A DNA stretch of 64,000 nucleotides, taken from NCBI RefSeq assembly GCF_001623525.1, contig NZ_CP015225.1, positions 186,001 to 250,000 of the forward strand, in the 5' to 3' direction. The stretch's first letter is position 1; every line of letters begins with the position of its first letter. Origin of the DNA: Pseudomonas fluorescens (GTDB taxonomy: Bacteria; Pseudomonadota; Gammaproteobacteria; Pseudomonadales; Pseudomonadaceae). The position numbers and the translations under genes were made by a program. Below the pieces are notes generated by a model that was not told where the DNA came from, did not search any database, and saw only the letters and a list, made by a program, of their open reading frames with translations. Of the stretch, positions 29,296 through 37,645 are shown piece by piece.

Positions 29296-30849
29296 ATGTC
29301 CGTTCGCGACCCGAACGCTGTCCTGTGCGTCAGCGGTATCGGCAAGACCTATGCCCAGCCGGTACTGACCGATATCAACCTGACGTTGATGCGCGGTGAA
29401 GTGCTGGCGCTGACCGGTGAAAATGGCGCCGGCAAAAGCACCTTGTCCAAGATCATCGGCGGGTTGGTGACGCCGACGACCGGGCAGATGCAATTTCAAG
29501 GTCAGGATTATCGCCCTGGCAGCCGGACCCAGGCTGAAGAGCTGGGCGTGCGCATGGTGATGCAGGAACTCAACCTGCTGCCGACCCTGTCCGTGGCCGA
29601 GAACCTGTTTCTCGACAACCTGCCCAACCACGGCGGCTGGATCAGTCGCAAGCAATTGCGCAAGGCGGCCATCGAGGCCATGGCCCAGGTGGGGCTCGAT
29701 GCAATCGATCCTGACACGTTGGTCGGCGAACTGGGGATCGGTCACCAGCAGATGGTCGAGATCGCCCGCAACCTGATTGGCGATTGCCATGTGCTGATTC
29801 TCGATGAGCCGACCGCCATGCTGACGGCCCGCGAAGTCGAGATGCTCTTTGAACAGATCACGCGTCTGCAGGCTCGCGGCGTGTCGATCATCTACATTTC
29901 CCATCGTCTCGAAGAACTGGCGCGGGTCGCCCAGCGCATTGCCGTGCTGCGTGACGGCAACCTGGTCTGCGTCGAGCCGATGGCCAACTACAACAGCGAG
30001 CAACTGGTGACCCTGATGGTCGGCCGGGAGCTGGGTGAGCATATCGACCTGGGTCCACGCCAGATCGGCGCGCCGGCGCTGACGGTTAAAGGCCTGACAC
30101 GCTCCGACAAGGTCCGCGACGTGTCCTTCGAAGTGCGCAGTGGCGAGATCTTTGGTATCTCCGGCCTGATCGGGGCAGGGCGTACCGAACTGTTGCGGCT
30201 GATCTTCGGTGCCGATACTGCTGACAGTGGCACGGTGGCGCTGGGTTCGCCGGCCCAGGTCGTGAGCATTCGCTCCCCGGCCGATGCGGTGGCCCATGGC
30301 ATTGCCTTGATCACCGAAGACCGCAAGGGTGAAGGCCTGCTGTTGACCCAATCCATCGCCGCCAATATTGCCTTGGGCAACATGCCGGAGATTTCCAGCG
30401 CCGGCCTGGTCAATGGCGATGCCGAACTGGCCTTGGCACAGCGGCAGGTCGATGCCATGCGCATCCGCAGTTCCAGCCCGACACAGTTGGTGTCCGAGCT
30501 GTCGGGCGGCAACCAGCAGAAAGTGGTCATCGGGCGTTGGCTCGAACGCGATTGCGCGGTCATGTTGTTCGATGAGCCGACCCGTGGCATCGACGTCGGC
30601 GCCAAATTCGACATTTATGCGCTGCTCGGCGAGCTGACTCGCCAGGGCAAGGCGCTGGTCGTGGTGTCCAGCGACCTGCGGGAACTGATGTTGATCTGCG
30701 ACCGGATCGGCGTGCTGTCCGCCGGGCGCCTGATCGACACCTTCGAGCGCGACAGCTGGACCCAGGATGACTTGCTTGCCGCCGCATTCGCCGGCTACCA
30801 GAAACGTGATGCGTTGCTCAACGAAGCAGCGCCTAGGGATTTTTCATGA
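29296..30849 (+). CDS. rbsA: Ribose ABC transporter ATP-binding protein
   Basis: 517 residues with two fused ABC cassettes, as usual for sugar importers of this class. First Walker A GENGAGKST near 42-50 and Walker B VLILDEPTA near 167; the second cassette has a degenerate Walker A (GLIGAGRTE near 289) and signature SGGNQQKVVIGRWL near 400. The ATG at 29296 has GGAGAG upstream; an earlier frame to 29257 adds an unlikely tail. It ends in an ATGA overlap with rbsC. Confidence 0.93.
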   Translation: MSVRDPNAVLCVSGIGKTYAQPVLTDINLTLMRGEVLALTGENGAGKSTLSKIIGGLVTPTTGQMQFQGQDYRPGSRTQAEELGVRMVMQELNLLPTLSVAENLFLDNLPNHGGWISRKQLRKAAIEAMAQVGLDAIDPDTLVGELGIGHQQMVEIARNLIGDCHVLILDEPTAMLTAREVEMLFEQITRLQARGVSIIYISHRLEELARVAQRIAVLRDGNLVCVEPMANYNSEQLVTLMVGRELGEHIDLGPRQIGAPALTVKGLTRSDKVRDVSFEVRSGEIFGISGLIGAGRTELLRLIFGADTADSGTVALGSPAQVVSIRSPADAVAHGIALITEDRKGEGLLLTQSIAANIALGNMPEISSAGLVNGDAELALAQRQVDAMRIRSSSPTQLVSELSGGNQQKVVIGRWLERDCAVMLFDEPTRGIDVGAKFDIYALLGELTRQGKALVVVSSDLRELMLICDRIGVLSAGRLIDTFERDSWTQDDLLAAAFAGYQKRDALLNEAAPRDFS

Positions 30850-31823
30850 AAACCGCATCTGCCGTCGGCAAATCGAGTGGCAACTTCTATGGCCTCGGGA
30901 CCTACCTGGGCCTGGCTGGCGCGCTGCTGGCCATGGTCGCGCTGTTCTCGGCGCTGAGCAGCCATTTCCTGTCCTATGACACCTTCAGTACCTTGGCCAA
31001 CCAGATTCCCGACCTGATGGTGCTGGCGGTCGGCATGACGTTCATCCTGATCATCGGTGGCATCGATCTGTCGGTGGGGTCGGTGCTGGCGCTTGCGGCC
31101 TCGACGGTCAGCGTGGCCGTGCTCGGTTGGGGCTGGAGCGTGTGGCCATCGGCCTTGCTCGGCATGGCCGTGGCGGCGTTGGCGGGTACGGTCACCGGTT
31201 CGATTACCGTGGCGTGGCGGATCCCATCGTTCATCGTCTCCCTCGGTGTGCTGGAAATGGCCCGGGGTCTGGCGTACCAGATGACCGGCTCCCGGACTGC
31301 CTACATCGGCGACTCGTTCGCCTGGCTGTCCAATCCCATCGCCTTTGGTATCTCACCTTCATTCATCATCGCCTTGCTGGTGATCTTCATTGCCCAGGCC
31401 GTGCTGACCCGAACCGTGTTCGGTCGCTACCTGATCGGCATCGGCACCAATGAAGAAGCCGTGCGCCTGGCCGGTATCAATCCAAAGCCCTACAAGATCC
31501 TGGTATTCAGCCTGATGGGCTTGCTGGCCGGTGTGGCCGCGCTGTTCCAGATTTCGCGCCTGGAAGCGGCGGATCCGAACGCCGGTTCAGGGCTTGAGCT
31601 GCAAGTCATCGCTGCCGTGGTCATCGGTGGTACCAGCCTGATGGGTGGCCGCGGTTCGGTCATCAGCACCTTTTTTGGCGTGCTGATCATCTCCGTGCTG
31701 GCGGCGGGCCTGGCGCAGATCGGCGCCACTGAGCCAACCAAGCGCATCATTACCGGTGCGGTGATCGTGGTGGCGGTCGTGCTCGATACCTATCGCAGCC
31801 AGCGCGCCAGTCGGCGGGGCTGA
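30846..31823 (+). CDS. rbsC: Ribose ABC transporter permease
   Basis: 325-residue inner-membrane permease with about eight to ten helices. Family motifs GGIDLSVGSVLALA (about 69-82) and VIAAVVIGGTSLMGGRGSV (about 255-273) are intact; the EAVRLAGIN loop near 202-210 is the site that contacts the ATPase. It overlaps rbsA by 4 bases and precedes rbsR by 3. Confidence 0.93.
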   Translation: MKTASAVGKSSGNFYGLGTYLGLAGALLAMVALFSALSSHFLSYDTFSTLANQIPDLMVLAVGMTFILIIGGIDLSVGSVLALAASTVSVAVLGWGWSVWPSALLGMAVAALAGTVTGSITVAWRIPSFIVSLGVLEMARGLAYQMTGSRTAYIGDSFAWLSNPIAFGISPSFIIALLVIFIAQAVLTRTVFGRYLIGIGTNEEAVRLAGINPKPYKILVFSLMGLLAGVAALFQISRLEAADPNAGSGLELQVIAAVVIGGTSLMGGRGSVISTFFGVLIISVLAAGLAQIGATEPTKRIITGAVIVVAVVLDTYRSQRASRRG

Positions 31824-31826
31824 ACC

Positions 31827-32846
31827 ATGGCGACGATCAAGGATGTAGCAGCGCTCGCCGGGATTTCCTACACCACCGTGTCCCACGTGGTGAACAAGAC
31901 GCGGCCGGTCAGCGAGGAAGTGCGGCTCAAGGTCGAGGCGGCCATCGAGCGCCTGGACTACGTGCCAAGTGCCGTGGCCCGGTCGCTCAAGGCCAAGACC
32001 ACGGCGACCATCGGCCTGCTGGTGCCCAACAGCCTCAATCCTTACTTTGCCGAGTTGGCCCGGGGTATCGAGGACTACTGTGAGCGCAACGGCTATTGCG
32101 TGATTCTGTGCAACTCCGACGACAACCCGGACAAGCAACGCAGCTACCTGCGGGTGCTGCTGGAAAAACGCATCGACGGCCTGATTTTCGCGTCTGCTGG
32201 CGGTGATGTCGGCCTGGCCGAGGGGCTGTCCAACGTGCGCACCCCCATGGTGATCGTCGACCGTGGGCTCGAGGGTGTCGACGCGGACCTAGTGCGCATC
32301 GATCATGAATACGGTGCGTACCTGGCGACCCGGCACTTGCTTGAGCTGGGTCACCGCGATATCGCCTTCATCGGTGGGCCGGCCAATACCAGCGTGGCGC
32401 AAATGCGCTTGGCCGGTTACTGCCGTGCGCTGAAAGAGGCCGGGATCGAGCTGCCTGTCGAGCGCATGCTCGAGAGCGATTTCACCAGTACCGGCGGCTA
32501 CCGCGCCGCTGCGCAGCTGCTTGTACAGCAGCCGCCGAGCGCGATTTTTGCGGCCAACGACATGATCGGTATCGGTGTGCTGCGCGCCGCGGCTGAACGC
32601 AATGTGCGCGTGCCCAGCGAACTGTCGGTCATCGGTTTCGATGACATCCAGATGAGCCGTTATGTCTACCCGGCATTGACCACGGTAGGGCAGTCGATCC
32701 TGCAGCTCGGCGAGATGGCGGCCGAAGTGCTGCTGCGACGAATTGCGACGCCGGGCCTTGCCACCGAGCAGCGGATCGTGACGCCAAGTATTGTCCTGCG
32801 AGAGTCGACTGCGCCGCTGTCCGGCACATTCGCCCAATACCGCTGA
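31827..32846 (+). CDS. rbsR: LacI family ribose operon repressor
   Basis: 339 residues. The N-terminal helix-turn-helix ATIKDVAALAGISYTTVSHVVNKTRPVSEEVR (2-33) and hinge helix YVPSAVARSLK (about 47-57) are standard LacI features; the rest is a ribose-binding-protein-like effector domain (IGLLVPNSLNPYFAELARGIE, FAANDMIGIGVLRAA, VIGFDDIQMSRYV). It most likely represses the operon from the palindrome at 28214-28227 and is released by ribose. Confidence 0.92.
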   Translation: MATIKDVAALAGISYTTVSHVVNKTRPVSEEVRLKVEAAIERLDYVPSAVARSLKAKTTATIGLLVPNSLNPYFAELARGIEDYCERNGYCVILCNSDDNPDKQRSYLRVLLEKRIDGLIFASAGGDVGLAEGLSNVRTPMVIVDRGLEGVDADLVRIDHEYGAYLATRHLLELGHRDIAFIGGPANTSVAQMRLAGYCRALKEAGIELPVERMLESDFTSTGGYRAAAQLLVQQPPSAIFAANDMIGIGVLRAAAERNVRVPSELSVIGFDDIQMSRYVYPALTTVGQSILQLGEMAAEVLLRRIATPGLATEQRIVTPSIVLRESTAPLSGTFAQYR

Positions 32847-32869
32847 ACCGAATTGATGAGTAGTGATGT

Positions 32870-33784
32870 ATGCCAGCAAAAGTAGTGGTAATAGGCAGCC
32901 TGAACATGGACCTGGTGACCCGGGCGCCGCGTCTGCCGCGTGGTGGTGAAACACTGATCGGCGAGTCCTTCTCCACCATCCCGGGCGGCAAGGGTGCCAA
33001 CCAGGCGGTGGCCGCCGCGCGCCTGGGCGCCGAGGTATCGATGGTCGGTTGCGTGGGCAATGATGCCTACGGCGAACAATTGCGTGGCGGGCTGTTGGCC
33101 GAGGGCATCGACTGCCAAGCGGTTAGCGTGGTGGAGGGGGCCAGCGGCGTGGCGCTGATCGTCGTCGACGACAATAGCCAGAATGCGATCGTTATCGTTG
33201 CCGGTGCCAACGGTGCGCTCACCGCCGAGGTCCTGGACAGTGTCGATGAAGTGCTGCAAAGCGCCGATGTCATCATCTGCCAGCTCGAAGTGCCGGATGC
33301 CACCGTCGGTCATGCCCTCAAGCGCGCTCGTGAGCTGGGCAAAATCGTCATCCTCAACCCGGCGCCGGCTTCCCATACGTTGCCCGCCGACTGGTACGCC
33401 TGCATCGACTACCTGGTTCCTAATGAAAGCGAAGCAGCGGTGCTGAGCGGGCTGGCGGTGGATTCCCTGGAAACCGCCGAAGCCGCCGCCGCGCATTTGA
33501 TCGCCGCCGGTGCCGGCAAGGTGATCGTCACCTTGGGAGCCCAGGGGCTGATGTTCGCCAACGGCGTCAGCTTCGAGCATTTCCCGGCCCCGCGGGTCAA
33601 GGCAGTGGACACCACGGCGGCCGGAGACACCTTTGTCGGCGGCTTCGCGGCAGCCCTGGCGAGCGGCAAAAGCGAGGTCGACGCGATTCGTTTCGGCCAG
33701 GCCGCCGCCGCGCTGTCGGTCACCCGCGCGGGCGCGCAGCCTTCAATCCCCACGTTGTTGGAAGTACAGGCTTTCAAATCATGA
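32870..33784 (+). CDS. rbsK: Ribokinase
   Basis: 304-residue PfkB-family kinase that phosphorylates D-ribose to ribose 5-phosphate with ATP. Substrate-binding [20 protein letters not shown] and [16 protein letters not shown] (about 42-57) and the catalytic [17 protein letters not shown] (about 247-263, catalytic Asp in AAGD) are present. Overlaps rbsD by an ATGA. Confidence 0.94.
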   Translation: MPAKVVVIGSLNMDLVTRAPRLPRGGETLIGESFSTIPGGKGANQAVAAARLGAEVSMVGCVGNDAYGEQLRGGLLAEGIDCQAVSVVEGASGVALIVVDDNSQNAIVIVAGANGALTAEVLDSVDEVLQSADVIICQLEVPDATVGHALKRARELGKIVILNPAPASHTLPADWYACIDYLVPNESEAAVLSGLAVDSLETAEAAAAHLIAAGAGKVIVTLGAQGLMFANGVSFEHFPAPRVKAVDTTAAGDTFVGGFAAALASGKSEVDAIRFGQAAAALSVTRAGAQPSIPTLLEVQAFKS

Positions 33785-34185
33785 AAAAGACGCCGTTGTT
33801 GAATGTGGCACTGTCACGACTGATCGCTTCCCTGGGCCATGGCGACAAGGTGGTCATCGGTGATGCCGGCCTGCCTGTGCCGCCTCAGGTCGAATTGATC
33901 GATCTGGCCCTGACCCATGGCATTCCTGACTTTGTCAGCACCTTGAAGGTGGTGCTCAGCGAAATGCAGGTGGAAAGCCATGTCCTGGCCGAGGAAATCC
34001 TCGACAAGCAGCCGCTGGCTCTGACAACCCTGGAAGCACTGCATGCCGAGGGTGCGTTGGGCGAGCGAGAGCTGGTCAGCCATGAACAATTCAAGATCAT
34101 CAGCCGGCAGGCGCGGGCGATCATTCGCACAGGCGAGTGCTCTCCGTACTGCAATATCGTGCTGGTCGCTGGAGTGACGTTCTAA
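33781..34185 (+). CDS. rbsD: D-ribose pyranase
   Basis: 134-residue RbsD/FucU family protein that converts beta-ribopyranose to beta-ribofuranose, the form used by ribokinase. [16 protein letters not shown] (about 18-33) carries the catalytic His; the C-terminal [21 protein letters not shown] is the family end. The overlap with rbsK suggests coupled synthesis of the two enzymes. Confidence 0.93.
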   Translation: MKKTPLLNVALSRLIASLGHGDKVVIGDAGLPVPPQVELIDLALTHGIPDFVSTLKVVLSEMQVESHVLAEEILDKQPLALTTLEALHAEGALGERELVSHEQFKIISRQARAIIRTGECSPYCNIVLVAGVTF

Positions 34186-34215
34186 CCCTGTTCAACCCTG
34201 CACAAGGAGTGCGCC

Positions 34216-35244
34216 ATGCACCGCTATGCTGAGAAAATGCATCAACTGATCCGGAGTCTGCTGCTTTTGTCATTGATCACTGCAACGAGCGCCCAGGCGG
34301 CGGAAAAAATCGACCTGATCATCGACACCGACCCAGGGGCCGATGACGTGGTGGCGCTGTTGTTCGCCCTGGCGTCGCCCGAGGAGCTGCATATTCGTGC
34401 GCTGACCACCGTCGCCGGCAATGTGCGTCTGGACAAGACCTCTCGCAACGCTCGCCTGGCCCGGGAATGGGCGGGGCGCGAAGACGTGCCCGTGTATGCC
34501 GGTGCGCCGAAACCGTTGATGCGCACGCCGATCTACGCGGAAAACATCCATGGCAAGGAAGGCCTGTCGGGTGTCACCGTACACGAGCCGAAGAAGGGCT
34601 TGGCCGAAGGCAATGCCGTCAACTACCTGATCGACACGCTGAAGGCGGCCAAGCCCCACAGCATCACCATTGCCATGCTTGGCCCGCAGACCAACCTGGC
34701 CCTGGCGCTGGTGCAGGAGCCCGATATCGTCCAGGGCATCAAGGAAGTGGTGATCATGGGCGGAGCGCACTTCAACGGCGGCAATATCACGCCGGTGGCC
34801 GAGTTCAATCTGTTCGCCGATCCGCAGGCGGCCGAGGTGGTGGCCAAGAGCGGTGTGAAACTGACCTACCTGCCGTTGGACGTGACCCACAAGATCCTCA
34901 CCAGCGATGCACGCCTGAAGCAGATCGCGGCGCTGAACAACAATGCCAGCAAGCTGGTGGGCGATATCCTCAACGAATACGTCAAGGGCGACATGGAACA
35001 CTACGGCATGACGGGCGGGCCGGTGCATGACGCGACGGTGATCGCCTATCTGCTCAAGCCACAGTTGTTCACTGGTCGTTCGGTCAATGTCGTCGTGGAC
35101 AGTCGCGAGGGCCCGACGTTCGGGCAGACCATCGTCGACTGGTACGATGGTTTGAAAGCGCCGAAGAACGCGTTCTGGGTGGAAAACGGTGATGCCCAGG
35201 GCTTCTTCGACCTGCTGACCGAGCGCCTGGCGCGCCTCAAGTAA
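34216..35244 (+). CDS. Exported nucleoside hydrolase (IunH family)
   Basis: 342 residues. A signal peptide (about 10-28, ending AQA) precedes the metal-binding DTDPGADD motif (37-44), so the enzyme is expected in the periplasm, unlike most cytoplasmic IunH/RihC enzymes. Other active-site parts are TTVAGNVRLDKTSRNAR, MGGAHFNGGNITPVAEFNLFADPQAA and GGPVHDATVIAYL (second-half Asp/His). It splits purine or pyrimidine ribonucleosides into base and ribose. It follows rbsD by 30 bases with its own AAGGAG site, so it would feed ribose to RbsB. Confidence 0.9.
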   Translation: MHRYAEKMHQLIRSLLLLSLITATSAQAAEKIDLIIDTDPGADDVVALLFALASPEELHIRALTTVAGNVRLDKTSRNARLAREWAGREDVPVYAGAPKPLMRTPIYAENIHGKEGLSGVTVHEPKKGLAEGNAVNYLIDTLKAAKPHSITIAMLGPQTNLALALVQEPDIVQGIKEVVIMGGAHFNGGNITPVAEFNLFADPQAAEVVAKSGVKLTYLPLDVTHKILTSDARLKQIAALNNNASKLVGDILNEYVKGDMEHYGMTGGPVHDATVIAYLLKPQLFTGRSVNVVVDSREGPTFGQTIVDWYDGLKAPKNAFWVENGDAQGFFDLLTERLARLK

Positions 35245-35260
35245 CCTGCCTGGCTATATG

Positions 35261-35286
35261 CGCCCGCAGGTGGGCCTGCGGGTGCG
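35261..35286. terminator. Hairpin between convergent genes
   Basis: A GC-rich stem (CGCCCGCAGG/CCTGCGGGTGCG, tggg loop) lies 16 bases after the nucleoside hydrolase stop and just before the end of the opposite gene. There is no U-run, so it is a candidate 3'-end structure rather than a proven terminator. Confidence 0.5.
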
Positions 35287-35292
35287 TGAGCA

Positions 35293-35490
35293 TCAGTCCA
35301 CGGCGTCGACAACGCTCGGATAGCGTTCGAACGCCTGCTGGATGAAGTTGCGGGCGACCTCCGTCCCCAGTTCCCTCACCAGCAATTCTATGCCGATGAT
35401 TGCCAACTCCTCGGGACTGCTCGGGCTATAGGAGCTATGGCCCTCCGACCATTTGGCATTGATGGTTGCTTCGATGCTGACGGTGCTCAT
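35293..35490 (-). CDS. Small hypothetical protein
   Basis: 65 residues if it starts at MSTVSIEATINAK (35490); an open frame continues to 35553. Not recognised. The middle SSPEELAIIGIELLVRELGTEVARNFIQQAFERYPS looks like a compact helical domain; no signal or membrane segment. The ribosome site before 35490 is weak, so the start is uncertain. Convergent with the nucleoside hydrolase gene. Confidence 0.6.
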   Translation of the reverse strand: MSTVSIEATINAKWSEGHSSYSPSSPEELAIIGIELLVRELGTEVARNFIQQAFERYPSVVDAVD

Positions 35491-35618
35491 GGTAAGGCTC
35501 GCGAGTTGGAGGGCTGTAAGTGGAGTTAAGCATTTTTGCCCCCGGTTTGGCACTGCGACTTAGGCATTGGAGAAGGGCTGTGCGACACTCTTTTTTTTGT
35601 TTTTAAAGGAGCCCCGCC

Positions 35619-35924
35619 GTGCAGATCGATTTGAACGCTCCGGATGGCCTGACCCTCGAGGCGGTTCGTCAATTGCTGGCCTCGGCCAGTGATGACGAGC
35701 ATACCCAGCTGCGCGTGACCAAGGGCGGTATCGCCTATTTGTCCTCGGGTGTGGTCGGTGGCGCTGACATCGATGGTTTGCTGTTTCGGCTCGAAACCTG
35801 GGCGAAGGGCTCGGGATACGTCGGACGGGTTGCGGCCAGCGACGAGGTCTGGGTCATGCAGATCTACAATGCGCTGAAGGATAACTGGCCCAATCCTCCG
35901 TTCGATTACATCGACGTTTATTGA
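35619..35924 (+). CDS. Small hypothetical protein with GTG start
   Basis: 101 residues, not recognised. The GTG at 35619 has a perfect AAGGAG seven bases upstream. The protein is acidic, without signal peptide or membrane helix, with an N-terminal helix LTLEAVRQLLASASDD and a likely beta-sheet (QLRVTKGGIAYLSS, WVMQIYNALKDNW). About 45 bases upstream is a T-rich tract (TTTTTTTTGTTTTT). Confidence 0.7.
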   Translation: MQIDLNAPDGLTLEAVRQLLASASDDEHTQLRVTKGGIAYLSSGVVGGADIDGLLFRLETWAKGSGYVGRVAASDEVWVMQIYNALKDNWPNPPFDYIDVY

Positions 35925-36086
35925 GCGGTGTTCATATCCAGTCACGATTCATGTCTGAACAGCCGTGGCGGCTCAGGCAAACTGCCGGTTTTCCGGATGA
36001 GCCAGGCCGACGGCTGTGGTGTTGAAACCAAGCGCCGTTTGGGTTGTCGCACGCTCTCTGTTTATCTATCGAAAAAAGGAGGCTTC

Positions 36087-36401
36087 ATGCCTTGGAAGCT
36101 CGCGTCATTGAGTACTCTGTTGGCCGCCGTGGTCTTGAGCGGTTGCAGCAGCACCTCGGAATCGACTCCCGAACCCGTGGCGACCGAGACCGGTCACGGC
36201 CGTTGCGAAGCGAAGGGCGCCGAGTTCGCCATTGGCAAGCAGGCCTCGCCACAATTGCTGGAGCAGGCTCGTACCCGTGCCGGCGCGCAGATCGCCCGAA
36301 TCCTCAAGCCCAACGACATGGTGACGCTTGAGTACCGCTCCGATCGCCTGAATCTCAATACCGATGCCAACCTGGTGGTCAACCGGGTGAACTGCGGCTG
36401 A
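36087..36401 (+). CDS. Peptidase inhibitor I78-like lipoprotein
   Basis: 104 residues starting at ATG 36087, which follows AAAGGAGG; upstream frame to 35928 is not used. The signal peptide ends in a lipobox LSGC (Cys about 20). The C-terminal half (ARILKPNDMVTLEYRSDRLNLNTDANLVVNRVNCG) matches the I78 family of small serine-protease inhibitors, and an N-terminal GRCEAKGAEF half-motif gives a possible disulfide with the last Cys. It probably protects the periplasm or outer membrane against proteases (family inference). Confidence 0.83.
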   Translation: MPWKLASLSTLLAAVVLSGCSSTSESTPEPVATETGHGRCEAKGAEFAIGKQASPQLLEQARTRAGAQIARILKPNDMVTLEYRSDRLNLNTDANLVVNRVNCG

Positions 36402-36423
36402 CAGGCGGTTTTCAATCACCCAT

Positions 36424-36455
36424 AAAAAACCCCGTCACATGGACGGGGTTTTTTT
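36424..36455. terminator. Rho-independent terminator, likely bidirectional
   Basis: AAAAAACCCCGTC/GACGGGGTTTTTTT stem with a short ACATG loop, A-run on the left and T-run on the right. It can end both the I78-like gene on the plus strand and the cold-shock gene on the minus strand. Confidence 0.93.
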
Positions 36456-36469
36456 AGTGCGCCAAGAAA

Positions 36470-36682
36470 TTACTCTGGGCGAACCTGTGCAGCTTGCATA
36501 CCCTTTTGGCCTTTCTCAGCCACGAAGGAAACGGTCTGGCCTTCTTTCAGGCTTTTGAAACCGTCGCTTTCGATAGCTTTGAAGTGTACGAACAGGTCGT
36601 CACCGCCACCTTGAGGAGTGATGAAGCCGAAGCCTTTTTCATCGTTGAACCATTTAACGGTGCCGGTTTGGCGATTAGACAT
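36470..36682 (-). CDS. CspA family cold-shock protein
   Basis: 70-residue single OB-fold nucleic-acid-binding protein. RNP1 (KGFGFITP, 16-23) and RNP2 (LFVHF, 30-34) are intact with the aromatic patch [10 protein letters not shown]. It acts as an RNA chaperone. The ATG at 36682 is chosen; the upstream frame to 36742 is the leader. The mRNA leader is AT-rich, and a nested stem-loop lies further upstream at 36812-36873. Confidence 0.95.
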   Translation of the reverse strand: MSNRQTGTVKWFNDEKGFGFITPQGGGDDLFVHFKAIESDGFKSLKEGQTVSFVAEKGQKGMQAAQVRPE

Positions 36683-36811
36683 GGTGTATCTCCAAGAAAC
36701 ATATATTTTCAGTGTACTGTGCTGCTCAGGCCAACTGGGCACACCCGGGTATCATAGTCGAAATGTTCGATTTGGGACCCCCCCAGACGCGCTGTTTGCC
36801 AATCAGTCGTG

Positions 36812-36873
36812 TTTACTTTACCGCCTTTACCCGCTGAAAGGCCCGGTTTTAAAGGCTTTCAGCCGAAAGTAAA
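36812..36873. other. Nested stem-loop upstream of the cold-shock gene
   Basis: An outer 8-bp perfect pair (TTTACTTT 36812-36819 with AAAGTAAA 36866-36873) encloses an inner 8-bp perfect pair (GCTGAAAG 36833-36840 with CTTTCAGC 36856-36863). It lies in the 289-base gap between the cold-shock gene and the next minus-strand gene, which holds no other feature I can support. It could be part of a 5' leader, a small RNA, or a transcript end of the upstream gene; no U-run follows on either strand. Confidence 0.5.
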
Positions 36874-36971
36874 GACGATAAAAAAAGCTGTAAAACCTGA
36901 ATAAATCGTTCAAAAAAGCCTGAAATCAGTGTTTTTCAACCCTGCCGGGCTCGTTCAGGAAGCCTGCTTTC

Positions 36972-37274
36972 TCACTTTTTCGCCTTGTTGTCAGCCTTGC
37001 ATTTTGCGATCTGGCCCAGTGCCTTTTGCTGCAGATCCGGGGTGGCCTTGTTGTCCATCAAGGCCTGGATGTCCGAGGCTGGATAGGACTTGATCGCATC
37101 GGCGCCACAGGCGCAATGAGCCTTGGCCGCGGCCGGGCCGATCTGGGGTGCTGCCGCCTCCGTGCATTGGGCCATGTATTTTTCGCGCTCGCCTTTGGGC
37201 CAGTCGGCATGGGCGGTCAGTGGAAGCAGCAGGGCGAGTGGGGCGACTACTGCAAACAATGTATTGAGACGCAT
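36972..37274 (-). CDS. Small exported hypothetical protein
   Basis: 100 residues with a clear signal peptide (1-23, ending AHA-D). The mature part is small, basic at the C-terminus (KADNKAKK) and has four cysteines (QCTEAA, HCACGAD, KCKA), so disulfides or metal binding are possible. I do not recognise a named family. It is divergent from thrS. The start has AAGGAG nine bases upstream. Confidence 0.78.
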   Translation of the reverse strand: MRLNTLFAVVAPLALLLPLTAHADWPKGEREKYMAQCTEAAAPQIGPAAAKAHCACGADAIKSYPASDIQALMDNKATPDLQQKALGQIAKCKADNKAKK

Positions 37275-37532
37275 GCGAAGATGCTCCTTTCGGGTCGATG
37301 TCTTGATATCTGAGGCGTTGCGCTCGGTTCAGTTCAGCACTCTGGCATAAAAACCGTGGATTTACGCCTGCTTCAATTCGAGCGCAGCGATGACCGTTCA
37401 TCTGTGCTAGCATGCCGGGCTCGGGTATTTCCAGGCTGCGGATGACAACTCGTCCCGGCGGCAAATGTTCGAAATAACCCTGATTTGAATCCCAGTCACT
37501 CTGGTTCGGTTTTCCCGGTTGGCCGCAAGGCT

Positions 37533-37626
37533 CCTGCCGCTGTAAGGCAGGCGTTCGTCATTGAATGGCCTGGACTGGATCTTGTACTGGCTCATCCCAA
37601 CCCACGTGACCTTTGGTAGGGGTCAC
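37533..37626 (+). promoter_or_regulatory. thrS leader with two tRNA-Thr anticodon-arm mimics
   Basis: Hairpin 1: 6-bp stem CCTGCC/GGCAGG (37533-37551) with a 7-base loop GCTGTAA, carrying TGT at the anticodon position. Hairpin 2: 7-bp stem (37606-37612 with 37620-37626, one G-T pair) with a 7-base loop TTGGTAG, carrying GGT with U before and A after, like the anticodon loop of tRNA-Thr(GGU). Hairpin 2 ends five bases before the AGGAGAGGAGG ribosome site. In E. coli ThrRS represses its own mRNA by binding such mimics. The rest of the 371-base gap (37275-37645) shows no gene; a TAGCAT -10-like hexamer at 37408 is the only promoter hint. Confidence 0.72.
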
Positions 37627-37645
37627 CACTAGGAGAGGAGGCGCC

